This document shows, in pieces, positions 1 through 7,417 of a DNA stretch of 13,315 nucleotides (its first letter is position 1; the number at the start of each line of letters is the position of its first letter). The DNA lies in assembly GCA_039649175.1 (NCBI GenBank), contig JBBWZS010000037.1, positions 1-13,315 on the forward strand, given 5' to 3'. Below the pieces are notes generated by a model. That model searched no databases. It had not been told where the DNA came from and worked only from the letters and a program-made list of their open reading frames with translations. The DNA comes from DATAQC01 sp039649175. Lineage in GTDB: Bacteria; Actinomycetota; Acidimicrobiia; Acidimicrobiales; AC-14. The position numbers and the translations under genes were made by a program.

Positions 1-1163
1 TCCTGGTGGGCCTGGTGGTGGCCGCCCTGGTCGTCGTGCTCCCCGGGCGCCTGGCCCTGCGCGTCACCATCGCCTCCCTGGTCGGGCTCCTGGCGGCCGA
101 CAGCATGGTGGCCCAGTTCTTCATCTCCCCCTACAGCGAGCCACTCGAGCTCCTCGGGGCCCTGGCCCTGTGCCCCGCCCTCCTGGCCATGTGGAGACGG
201 GGCCACACGACCTGGCCGAGCCTGGCCGCCGTCGGCTTTCTCGCCACCGTGGTCATCGGCGCCAAGACCCAGGCCGCCGCCCTCCTCCCCGCCCTCGTGG
301 TGGCCGTGCTGTGGTTGCCCCACCACCGGCCCCGCCGGCGCCGCGACGCGTCGGTTCCCTCCGACTGGCCGCGGCTGCGAGCGCGCCTGCAGTGGTCGGC
401 GGCGCGCCTGCCCGGGCTGGCCCTGTGTGCCCTGCTGTTCGGGGTCACCGCCTACTTCGTCGGCACCGGTCCGGTCGGGCTGACCCAGCAGGACGTCTAT
501 GCCGAGGTGTTCGGCCAGATCCTGCGCCACAGCGACGACCCCGCCGCCGACCTGCGCAGCCTGGGCGCCGATCCGAAGCTGGCCGATGCCGCCGGCACCA
601 ACCCGGAGAGCGCCAAGGCCGCCACCTTGCGCCCCGAGTACCTGAAGTTCCGCGAAGACGTGACCCATGCCGACATCGTGAAGTTCTACGTCACCCACCC
701 CCTGCGGCTGATCCCGACGGCGGGGGACGGCCTGACCGGCGTCGCCCACTGGCGGCAGGACTACCTGGGCAGCTACCTGCCCGACTCGGGTGAGCGCCCG
801 GGCGCCATCGAGAACCGGATCGGGGTCTACGGAGGCATCTTCCGCAACGCCTGGCAGCCGTTGCTGGTCATCTTCTGGCTGGCGACGCTCTACGTGGGGT
901 TCAGCACGGCGCGCCACCGTTCGCTGGGCAGTGAGGAGCAGGCGCTGGGGCGCCTGGCCGTGTTCGTGGCCCTGGGCTCGTTCTTCGAGTTCTGGGCGGT
1001 GATGATCTCGGTCGGGTATCCCGACCTCTACAAGCACATGGTGCTCACCAATGTGCTGCTGGCCCTCGGCCTGCCCGTCATGATCGCCTGCTGTTGGGTC
1101 CGGCTCCGGCACTGGAGGGCCCGGCCTCGCACCAGCGAGGGCACGACGGTGGTGTCGGCCTGA
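1..1163 (+). CDS. Multi-pass membrane protein, probable surface-glycan assembly protein (5' end cut by window)
   Basis: The reading frame is open from the window edge to the TGA at 1161-1163; the first GTG is at position 6, but nothing marks it as the real start, so the gene is taken as 5'-partial. The visible 385 residues show hydrophobic segments at about 1-12, 18-38, 46-62, 72-104, 136-153, 284-302, 316-337 and 344-364. A long polar loop at about 154-282, with motifs such as VFGQILRHSDDPAADL and KFYVTHPLRL, probably lies outside the membrane. Polytopic proteins with such a loop occur among glycan-building membrane proteins (WsfD-like, GT-C-like), and that resemblance is recalled rather than searched. 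The gene overlaps a methyltransferase gene by one base, and a glycosyltransferase follows, which supports an envelope-glycan role. The catalytic residues and substrate are unknown. Confidence 0.75.
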   Translation, partial: LVGLVVAALVVVLPGRLALRVTIASLVGLLAADSMVAQFFISPYSEPLELLGALALCPALLAMWRRGHTTWPSLAAVGFLATVVIGAKTQAAALLPALVVAVLWLPHHRPRRRRDASVPSDWPRLRARLQWSAARLPGLALCALLFGVTAYFVGTGPVGLTQQDVYAEVFGQILRHSDDPAADLRSLGADPKLADAAGTNPESAKAATLRPEYLKFREDVTHADIVKFYVTHPLRLIPTAGDGLTGVAHWRQDYLGSYLPDSGERPGAIENRIGVYGGIFRNAWQPLLVIFWLATLYVGFSTARHRSLGSEEQALGRLAVFVALGSFFEFWAVMISVGYPDLYKHMVLTNVLLALGLPVMIACCWVRLRHWRARPRTSEGTTVVSA

Positions 1164-1909
1164 TGGACCTCGTCGAACGCCGCGGTGCCGTCGGCCGGCG
1201 CCACCCCTGGGAGGTCGCCCGGGCCGGGTTCTTCCTGTCGTTGCTCGAGAGCCACGGGGCCCTCGGCCACGCCTCGGAGTGGCTCGACGTCGGCGCCGGC
1301 GACGGATGGCTCGGCAGCGAGCTGCGGGCCCGCCTCCCGGAGCGCTCCAGGGTCGTGTGCTGGGACATCAACTACACCGCCGACGACCTCGACGCGCCAC
1401 GACCCGGCCCCGGTGTCGAGCTGACCGACCGCCGGCCCGACCAGCTCTTCGATGGCGCCCTGCTGCTCGACGTCATCGAGCACGTGCCTGACGACGAGGA
1501 CTTCCTGGGCCGGGTGGTGGAGCTGGTGAGGCCAGGCGGCTGGGTGCTGGTGAGCGTGCCCGCCCATCCCCTCCTCTTCTCCTCCCACGACACCGCCCTT
1601 CGCCATCACCGTCGCTACGTGCCCCGCCAGTGCGCCCGGCTGATCGAGCAGGCCGGCATCGACATCCTGGTGGCCGGAGGGGTCTTCCACACCTTGATGG
1701 CGGTGCGCTGCCTGCAGGTCGTGCGCGAACGGCTGGCCCCGCGGGAGCCGTCGTCCACCGGCGTGGGCCAGTGGGAGCACGGCCGCACGCTGACGGGAGC
1801 GCTCACCTCGGTGCTGACCGCCGAGACCAGGGTGTCGGCCGCCCTGGCCCGGCACGGCTGGGGACCGCCCGGCCTCAGCTGGTGGGCTCTCGGGACACGG
1901 CGTCGGTGA
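1163..1909 (+). CDS. SAM-dependent class I methyltransferase
   Basis: This is a 248-residue cytoplasmic methyltransferase of the Rossmann-fold type, probably methylating a sugar, lipid or other small molecule. The SAM-binding motif I is LDVGAGDG (residues 41-48). The acidic strand-2 end is CWDIN (66-70), the motif-II region is LLDVIEHVPDDEDF (101-114), and RPGGWVLVSVPAHP (123-136) matches motif III. HDTALRHHRRY (142-152) is typical of Methyltransf_11/23-like enzymes found in polysaccharide clusters. The ATG at 1163 is chosen because it forms TGATG with the upstream stop and MDLVERRG leads straight into the fold; the frame is open 23 codons further upstream, but that stretch lies inside the previous gene. 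It shares four bases with the next gene. The substrate cannot be read from sequence. Confidence 0.88.
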   Translation: MDLVERRGAVGRRHPWEVARAGFFLSLLESHGALGHASEWLDVGAGDGWLGSELRARLPERSRVVCWDINYTADDLDAPRPGPGVELTDRRPDQLFDGALLLDVIEHVPDDEDFLGRVVELVRPGGWVLVSVPAHPLLFSSHDTALRHHRRYVPRQCARLIEQAGIDILVAGGVFHTLMAVRCLQVVRERLAPREPSSTGVGQWEHGRTLTGALTSVLTAETRVSAALARHGWGPPGLSWWALGTRRR

Positions 1910-2676
1910 CGGCCGGGCCGGATCGCTGCGTGCCGGTCGTCGTCGTGCCCTGTTACAACGAGCAACACCGTCTCGACGCCGACCGCCTCCTGGCCCTGGC
2001 CGGCACCGGCCGCGTCGAGTTGCTGTTCGTCGACGACGGCTCCACCGACGGGACCGCCCAGGTGCTGGCCGGGCTGGCCACCATCGAGGGCATCGGGGTC
2101 ATCGAGCTCGCCGTCAACGTCGGCAAGGCCGAGGCCGTCCGGCGTGGCCTGCTGCGGGCCATCGACGGCGGCGCGGGCGTCGTCGGCTACTACGACGCCG
2201 ATCTGTCGACCCCTCCCGACGAGCTGCTGCGCCTGGTCGACGTGCTGGCGGCGCGCCCCGACCGGGCGGCGGTGCTGGCGTCCCGTGTCGCACGCCTCGG
2301 AAGCGTCATCGAGCGCTCCGCCGTGCGTCACTACCTCGGTCGGGTCTTCGCCTCGGCGGCCAGCGCCGCCCTCGGCGCCCGGGTCTACGACAGCCAGTGC
2401 GGCGCCAAGCTGTTCCGGGTCACACCGTCGCTGGTGGCGGCGGTGGGCGAGCCGTTCCGTTCCGCCTGGGGCTTCGACGTCGAGCTCCTCCACCGCCTGT
2501 TGACGGGCTCGGGAGGGACCGCTCCCGTTGCTCCGGACGCCTTCGTCGAGGTCCCCTTGGGCGCGTGGAGCGCCGGGCCGGGCTCCCGCGTGACGGCAGG
2601 CGCCGCCGTCTCCGCCTTCGCCTCGGTGCTGTCGATCCTCTGCCGCAGGGTCCTCGCCGGCGGGGACAGGACCTGA
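1906..2676 (+). CDS. Family 2 glycosyltransferase, polyprenyl-phosphate sugar synthase-like
   Basis: This is a 256-residue GT-A enzyme, expected to move a sugar from a nucleotide donor to a polyprenyl phosphate or a glycan intermediate. Visible motifs are VVVVPCYNE (11-19), VDDGSTDGT (42-50), the metal-binding YYDADLSTPPDEL (95-107) and a later SQCGAKLFR followed by WGFDVELL. This set recalls the dolichyl-phosphate beta-glucosyltransferase/mannose synthase branch (Alg5/Dpm1-like). No clear membrane helices are visible; the end (SAFASVLSILCRRVLAGG) could be amphipathic. The GTG at 1906 gives a GTGA overlap with the methyltransferase stop, which suggests translational coupling; a GTG at 1882 is the main alternative. 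It is the last gene of the + strand group. Donor and acceptor are unknown. Confidence 0.87.
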   Translation: MTAGPDRCVPVVVVPCYNEQHRLDADRLLALAGTGRVELLFVDDGSTDGTAQVLAGLATIEGIGVIELAVNVGKAEAVRRGLLRAIDGGAGVVGYYDADLSTPPDELLRLVDVLAARPDRAAVLASRVARLGSVIERSAVRHYLGRVFASAASAALGARVYDSQCGAKLFRVTPSLVAAVGEPFRSAWGFDVELLHRLLTGSGGTAPVAPDAFVEVPLGAWSAGPGSRVTAGAAVSAFASVLSILCRRVLAGGDRT

Positions 2677-2694
2677 GCCGTCCCGTAGACCCGC

Positions 2695-5088
2695 TTAGGG
2701 CCCGCTCGGGCCGAGGGGAGTCACCTCGTCGACGAAGGTCCATCCCGTCAACGAGCGCACCCGCAGGGTGAGGTAGCGACCCTTGATCGCGGTGTTGGCC
2801 GCCATGGTGATGGTGACCGTCTGGTCGGCCAGGCTCGTCTCCGGTGGCTGGGCGGTGCCGAGTAGCGCCCCCAGCTGTCCCTCGACATCGGAGACGTACA
2901 CGTCGATCTCGGTGGGCAGGAACACCGCGCCCCCCGTCACCTGGAGCCACGTCGAGGCGACGGCACACACCGGCTGGCTGTCACCCAGGGTGAGCACCAC
3001 GTCGGTGGGCTCGTGCTCCCAGCCCTCCCACGCCGGGTCGGCGAAGTCGGCACGGCCGTGGCGGCCGTCGGTGAGCTTCGGACGGCTCGGCGAGTCGGGA
3101 TAGGGCGCTTCGGCATGTGACACGTAGGACGCCACCGTGAGTGGGCGCGCCGTGGCCACGTCGGGCGGGCACGGCGGCCCGGGCTCGATGCCGGGCGCCG
3201 AGGTCCGTGCGGTGACCTGATGCTGGAGGGTGTCGAGGATCCAACCACCGATCCACCGCTGGCCGGCCGGTGCCAGGTGCACGGTGTCGTCGTAGATGGG
3301 CCGGCCGTCGTGCTCGGTCAGGCAGGTGGACGTGGGGCACAGCTGCCCGTGCAGGTCGAGCAGGCCGGCCGAGTCGCGGTGGGCGGCATCGCTCAACAGG
3401 GTGTTGATGCAGTCCGACGATGATCGCCGCACCGGGTTGTCCCGCACGGTGGTGAGGAACACGGGGATGTGGTCGGGCCCCCGCAGCAGATCGATGACCT
3501 CGTCGAGCTTGCGGGCGTACATGGCGTCGTACTCCGGGGTGCAGATGCTGAAGGCCCGGCCGTCGACCACGGTGCTGGTGGCGCCGCCGTCGAACGTCCC
3601 GGTCATGAGCAGGGCGACGTCGGGGTGGTCATTGGCCAGGGCGTCGTGCCACCTGGCCGGTTGGCGGTCGCACTCACCGTGGCCGGCCACCAGGCCACAG
3701 CCTCCGTCGCCCAGGTTGATGTAGGTGTTGCGGTGGTCGGTGTCGGCCAGGGCCAACCCGAACCCCATGTTGCGGGCCCACGAGTCGCCGGCCACCAGGA
3801 CCCGCAGATGGCCGGCGCCCTGGGTGCCGGCCAGGGTAACGGGCTGGCTGCCCAGGGCCGGCGGCAGCGCCGGCGAGAAGGAGACGGCCGCCACTCCGAG
3901 GGCGCCGGCGGTGAGGGCCAGCGCCGGCACCACCCGCCGGGCCGAGAACCTGCTCATCCGTATGGGTTGCTCGACCCAGGCGTAGGACGCCATCGACCCC
4001 GCCACGGTGACGGCGATGCGCAACACCCACAGGTTGGCGCCCGAGCTGCCCGTGGCCTCGGGGCTGAGCACGACCCAGACCAGCCAGTGCCACAGGTACA
4101 GCGAGTAGCTGCGCTTGCCCACCCAGACCAGCGGCCGGCTCGCCAGCACCCGCGTGTACCAGGCGCCGGTGTTCACCGTCACCGCCGCGATCACGACCCC
4201 CGCCGCCAGCCCGCACGACACCAGCCAGCCGCGGTACAGCGAGGCGCGGGCCAGGTCGGCCGTGACCCAGGAGATCGCCAGCCAGAGGCCGGCGACAGCC
4301 ACTGCCGCGTTCCACCTCCCTCGTTCCCGTGCCCGTGCCGGAGAACGGTCTGGGGGCAGCCGACGGATGAGCACGGCGAGCAGGCAACCGACGAACAGGG
4401 CGCCGGCGCGCGAGTCGGTGCCCAGATAGGCGCGTTGCGTGCCGAGATGCTCGGCCGCCCACCACTGCCAGGCGCCGGACAGGCAGACAGCGGAGGCGGC
4501 GATCCACAGGATCGTCTGCTCCCTGTCCCGTCGCCGGCGCCGTACCTTCAGCACCAGGGAGAGGACCACCGGCCAGACCAGGTAGAACTGCTCCTCGATG
4601 GCCAGGGACCACAGGTGGTTCAGAGGCGTCTTGGTGGCGGTGGCGCCCCAGTAGCCCACGTTGCCGAACAAGGCGAACCAGTTGTTCAGGTAGACCAGTG
4701 ACCACGCCGTCTGCCTGGTCGTGGTCCGGGCCATCGACGGCGACGCGCCGAGGTTCGCCCACAACAGGGTGAGGCCGAGCACGACGAGCAGCGCAGGCGC
4801 CAACCTGCGCACCCGGCGGCCCCAGAACCGCCCCAGGCGCACGCTGCCGTCAGCCAGGCCCTCCTCCAGCAGCAGGCCGGTGATGAGGAACCCGGAGATC
4901 ACGAAGAACAGGTCCACACCGAGGAACCCGCCCCGGAGGACGCCCGCGTGGAACAGCATGGCCGCCACCACGGCGAGGGCCCGCAGCCCGTCCAGGGCGG
5001 GGATGTAGCGGTTGGTCGGCCGTCTCCCGTCGCCGTCCGCGTCGATAAACGGCGCCGGAGCGCGCTGCCCGCCGGCCACGATGGTCAT
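2695..5088 (-). CDS. Acyltransferase-3 / SGNH fusion with extra C-terminal domain (OafA/YrhL type)
   Basis: This is a 797-residue membrane protein likely to O-acetylate a surface polysaccharide or glycolipid. Residues 28-400 are the acyltransferase-3 membrane domain, starting RYIPALDGLRALAV, with the conserved His at 47 (MLFHAG), FFVISGFLITG (61-71) and SLAIEEQFYLVWP (161-173). Residues 425-625 form a periplasm-side SGNH domain with nucleophile motif AGDSWARN (Ser436) and the Asp-x-x-His pair DTVH (601-604). Residues about 650-797 exceed the usual OafA plan. They contain PYPDSPSRPKLTDG and ADPAWEGW followed by predicted beta strands, like a discoidin-type jelly-roll carbohydrate-binding domain (my inference). 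The ATG at 5088 is preceded by GAGGG four bases upstream. It lies 66 bp after the glycosyltransferase gene, probably in the same operon, and converges on the + strand genes. Confidence 0.9.
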   Translation of the reverse strand: MTIVAGGQRAPAPFIDADGDGRRPTNRYIPALDGLRALAVVAAMLFHAGVLRGGFLGVDLFFVISGFLITGLLLEEGLADGSVRLGRFWGRRVRRLAPALLVVLGLTLLWANLGASPSMARTTTRQTAWSLVYLNNWFALFGNVGYWGATATKTPLNHLWSLAIEEQFYLVWPVVLSLVLKVRRRRRDREQTILWIAASAVCLSGAWQWWAAEHLGTQRAYLGTDSRAGALFVGCLLAVLIRRLPPDRSPARARERGRWNAAVAVAGLWLAISWVTADLARASLYRGWLVSCGLAAGVVIAAVTVNTGAWYTRVLASRPLVWVGKRSYSLYLWHWLVWVVLSPEATGSSGANLWVLRIAVTVAGSMASYAWVEQPIRMSRFSARRVVPALALTAGALGVAAVSFSPALPPALGSQPVTLAGTQGAGHLRVLVAGDSWARNMGFGLALADTDHRNTYINLGDGGCGLVAGHGECDRQPARWHDALANDHPDVALLMTGTFDGGATSTVVDGRAFSICTPEYDAMYARKLDEVIDLLRGPDHIPVFLTTVRDNPVRRSSSDCINTLLSDAAHRDSAGLLDLHGQLCPTSTCLTEHDGRPIYDDTVHLAPAGQRWIGGWILDTLQHQVTARTSAPGIEPGPPCPPDVATARPLTVASYVSHAEAPYPDSPSRPKLTDGRHGRADFADPAWEGWEHEPTDVVLTLGDSQPVCAVASTWLQVTGGAVFLPTEIDVYVSDVEGQLGALLGTAQPPETSLADQTVTITMAANTAIKGRYLTLRVRSLTGWTFVDEVTPLGPSGP
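2699..2712. terminator. GC hairpin at the convergent gene junction, possible terminator
   Basis: GGCCCG, CT, CGGGCC form a perfect inverted repeat 22 bases after the stop of the + strand glycosyltransferase. It lies inside the last codons of the convergent acyltransferase gene. Folded, it gives five G:C pairs and a four-base loop. No T-run follows on the + strand, so this would be a U-less actinobacterial-type terminator at best. The 18-bp gap itself (2677-2694) shows nothing. Confidence 0.3.
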
Positions 5089-5126
5089 CTGGCCCTCGCG
5101 ATCAGGACGCGGGCTGTGGTTCGTCC

Positions 5127-5148
5127 GGGTGGGGGGGCGGGGGCGGGG
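5127..5148 (+). other. G-quadruplex-type motif in the gap before the acyltransferase gene
   Basis: The 66-bp gap between the membrane glycosyltransferase and the acyltransferase contains four G runs (3, 7, 5 and 4 bases) separated by single bases T, C and C. This is an ideal short-loop quadruplex pattern on the + strand. The operon mRNA is read from the other strand, so the transcript carries C runs here and the G-rich strand is the transcription template. The motif could slow polymerase or separate expression of the two genes, or be simple low-complexity drift; the sequence does not decide. Confidence 0.55.
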
Positions 5149-5154
5149 AGCCCG

Positions 5155-6855
5155 TCATCGCCGCCCTGGCCTCGCTCGCCCCCGACCGAACGAGGACCGG
5201 CCGGCGCCGGAGGTGACCAGTTTCCCCGGCGTCGGGCGCGCCTCCGACCGATCCGAGCCCGACGGGGAGCGACCGTGGCGCCGGCGGCCCGGTGGATCGG
5301 CAACGGGCGCCCGCGGGCGCAGGGTCGGGGCACAGGCCACGACCGCCTGTTCCCAGTCGTCCTCGGTCGGCTCGAGGGTCGCCCTGACGGGTCGGGGCGA
5401 GGGGTCCGGACGGGCCGCTTCGGCCACGGCCACGGCGACAGGTACACGCGCCGGCGCCGGTACCGGCGCCGGCCGCGGTGCCGGCGCAGGAGCCGGCGTC
5501 TGCGTCAGGACGGCGGGGGCGGGGACGCCCTCGAACGAGGCCTCACGGGCCGTCTTCAACCAGTCGTCACGGGATCGCAGGACCCGGACGAAGGCCACCC
5601 AGGTCGCCACGTGGTGGACATAGCTGTAGGGCCAGTTGGCGAACCCCAGGGCGATCGACCGGCCCAGGCTCATGTCCCGCTCGGCGGTGGCCCGGTACAC
5701 CGGGCCCCAGACCACGAGGGGCGCCAGGCCGAACAACAAGAACAACGGCAGCAGCCCCCACCCCTCGGTGGAGATCCATGTCCCCGGCCCGCCGGTGGTG
5801 GTGGTGGCGTACCAGACCAGGACGGCGGCGGAGAAGGCGTACACCAGCCCGCCGATGAGCTGCAACCAGGGAAGGAGGAGGAAGTACCCGATCTCCAGGG
5901 CCCCGGCGTTGTTGATGTGGGGCGAGCGCAGGATCTGGCGGAAGTAGCGCGAGCACTGCATGGAGCCCTGGGCCCAGCGGCTGCGTTGACGGACGAGGCC
6001 ACGAAGGGTGGGGAGGCCCTCCTGGGCCACCCAGGTGTCGTGGCAGTACTCGGTGCGGCTGCCGACCAGCAACACGTGCAGGCCCAGTTCGAAGTCCTCG
6101 AGGAGGGCTCCGTGCCAGGGCGTGCCGTGCTCGACGGTGATGGTCTCGAGCACCGACAGCCGCGTGAACTGGCCGTTGCCTCCCATGCCGACACTGCCGA
6201 GGTGGCGCCGCAGGCTCTGCATGGCGGCGATGACCCCGGCGAACTCCACGTCCTGCAGCCGCACCAGCAGCCGGGACAGCCGGTTGGTGGGAGCCCCGGC
6301 GGAGATGTCGAGGACCCGCACCTGGATCTGCACGGCGCCCACCCGGGGGTCGCCGAAGAACGCCGGGCCGGAGATGACGTCGAGGCAGTTCGGGTCGAGG
6401 TGCCCGTCGGCGTCGACCACGCCCACGATCATCTCCGACGGGTCGATCTCGAGGGGGCGCCAGCGCCGCAGCTCGCGCCATCCGGCGTTGAGCGCCTGGC
6501 CCTTGCCCTGCCTGGCGTCGGGGGACCGCCGGGTGACGACGTGCACCTTGTCGCAACCGGCGCGCAGCTGCGCCAGCACCGCGGCGGTGCCGTCGGTGGA
6601 CCCGTCGTCGACGCACCAGACGTGGCATCCGGGGAAGTCCCGGACCAGGCGCTGGACGGTGGTGGCGATCACCGCCTCCTCGTCCAGGCACGGCACGATG
6701 AAGTGCCACAGGAAGGCCCGGCCGTCACCGGAGGGGGCGGGCTTGCGCCGCAGGAAGGGGACGACGATGAGCACCACGTAGCCGATGAAGAACACGCACA
6801 GCAGGAAGGCCCCGTCGTTGGCCCCGGCCATGAGGAGGTCGTGGAAACTACCCAT
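5155..6855 (-). CDS. Membrane-anchored processive-type family 2 glycosyltransferase with Pro/Ala-rich tail
   Basis: This is a 566-residue inner-membrane glycosyltransferase resembling cellulose/hyaluronan synthase and N-acetylglucosaminyltransferase types, expected to polymerise or extend a surface glycan. One N-terminal helix (16-34) precedes a GT-A domain carrying FIVPCLDEE (52-60), VDDGSTDGT (82-90), the metal-binding DAD (148-150), LLEDFELG (251-258) and QRSRW (290-294), the QxxRW motif of processive enzymes. Helices follow at about 321-346, 366-386 and 404-425. Residues 446-566 are a low-complexity Pro/Ala- then Arg-rich tail, not a recognisable PilZ domain. The ATG at 6855 overlaps the exosortase gene by 8 bp and has GAGG six bases upstream. 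Substrate and product are unknown. Confidence 0.9.
   Translation of the reverse strand: MGSFHDLLMAGANDGAFLLCVFFIGYVVLIVVPFLRRKPAPSGDGRAFLWHFIVPCLDEEAVIATTVQRLVRDFPGCHVWCVDDGSTDGTAAVLAQLRAGCDKVHVVTRRSPDARQGKGQALNAGWRELRRWRPLEIDPSEMIVGVVDADGHLDPNCLDVISGPAFFGDPRVGAVQIQVRVLDISAGAPTNRLSRLLVRLQDVEFAGVIAAMQSLRRHLGSVGMGGNGQFTRLSVLETITVEHGTPWHGALLEDFELGLHVLLVGSRTEYCHDTWVAQEGLPTLRGLVRQRSRWAQGSMQCSRYFRQILRSPHINNAGALEIGYFLLLPWLQLIGGLVYAFSAAVLVWYATTTTGGPGTWISTEGWGLLPLFLLFGLAPLVVWGPVYRATAERDMSLGRSIALGFANWPYSYVHHVATWVAFVRVLRSRDDWLKTAREASFEGVPAPAVLTQTPAPAPAPRPAPVPAPARVPVAVAVAEAARPDPSPRPVRATLEPTEDDWEQAVVACAPTLRPRAPVADPPGRRRHGRSPSGSDRSEARPTPGKLVTSGAGRSSFGRGRARPGRR
5450..5473. repeat. Perfect 24-bp palindrome inside the glycosyltransferase tail
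   Basis: Positions 5450-5473 equal their own reverse complement over all 24 bases, centred on GGTACC. Every base is G or C except the central TA. They encode part of the Pro/Ala/Val-rich tail (APVPAPA region). Similar GCCGGC/GGCGCC blocks continue to about 5497. It may be a by-product of alternating Pro and Ala codons, or a structure-forming element in the mRNA. Confidence 0.8.
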
Positions 6856-7417
6856 CGGCGGCCTCGGGGCCCCGCTGGCGGACCACGCTGCGCACGTAGA
6901 ACAGCACCCCGGCGAGCACCCCCAACGTGCTGACCACGGTGCCGAGGAAGATGTGGCTCACGTCATAGCCACGGTTGAAACCCCACAGCCGCATGGACAG
7001 GGCCACGACCAGCAGGCGGAACTGGTTGACGAGGAACAGGGCGACGGCCACCGCCGCCAGGGTACCGATGCCCCGACCGACGGAGGTCCGGCGGGTGAGG
7101 ACGAGGCCGGCGGCCAACAAGAAGAACGGGCTGACGAGCAGGGCGGCGGTGCACCCGGCGGTGATGTCGAACCCGACGACGCGGGTCTGCAGGGGGAAGA
7201 CGACCGCCGTGCCCAGCGCCCGTGCCGGCGCCACCTGGGAGACGCTGATGGTGAGGGCCGACAGCCGGGCCTCGAGGGGGCGGATGAACGATTGGCCCAC
7301 CACCAGCAGCACGGCGCCGAGCGCCATCGTCGCTGCGACCCAGCGGACGAGTGATTGCCGGTCCGGCGCCGGAGAGACCTCCCGACTCCGTGCCGGCCAT
7401 CGCCGGCGGCGGATCAC
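6848..7417 (-). CDS. Exosortase/archaeosortase-family membrane transpeptidase
   Basis: This is a 189-residue integral membrane protein. Established members of this family cleave C-terminal sorting signals of exported proteins at the membrane and attach them to a glycan or lipid. The three expected conserved residues are visible: Cys89 in FDITAGCTAALL, Arg134 in LVNQFRLLVV, and His155 in YDVSHIFLG, each at the edge of a hydrophobic helix. Helices lie at about 26-42, 70-75 (weak), 90-107, 116-141 and 154-175. It is short, like stand-alone archaeosortase-type members, and lacks an EpsI-like domain. The GTG at 7417 overlaps the preceding mini-gene's stop as GTGA with GAGGG just before it, so coupling is likely; the next Met (31) falls inside helix 1. 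The subfamily cannot be named without profile searches. Confidence 0.82.
   Translation of the reverse strand: MIRRRRWPARSREVSPAPDRQSLVRWVAATMALGAVLLVVGQSFIRPLEARLSALTISVSQVAPARALGTAVVFPLQTRVVGFDITAGCTAALLVSPFFLLAAGLVLTRRTSVGRGIGTLAAVAVALFLVNQFRLLVVALSMRLWGFNRGYDVSHIFLGTVVSTLGVLAGVLFYVRSVVRQRGPEAADG

Noticed and set aside
3469..4701. + strand open frame of 410 codons antisense to the acyltransferase
   Set aside because: Shadow of the membrane-domain codons, His/Gln/Gly-rich and without recognisable domains.
5155..5520. PilZ domain in the glycosyltransferase tail
   Set aside because: The tail is Pro/Ala/Arg low-complexity without RxxxR...D/NxSxxG spacing.
4948..6933. Long + strand open frame (661 codons) antisense to the membrane glycosyltransferase
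   Set aside because: Its product is Gly/Arg/Pro/His-rich without any family motif, and the opposite strand encodes an intact glycosyltransferase; such antisense frames are usual in very GC-rich DNA.
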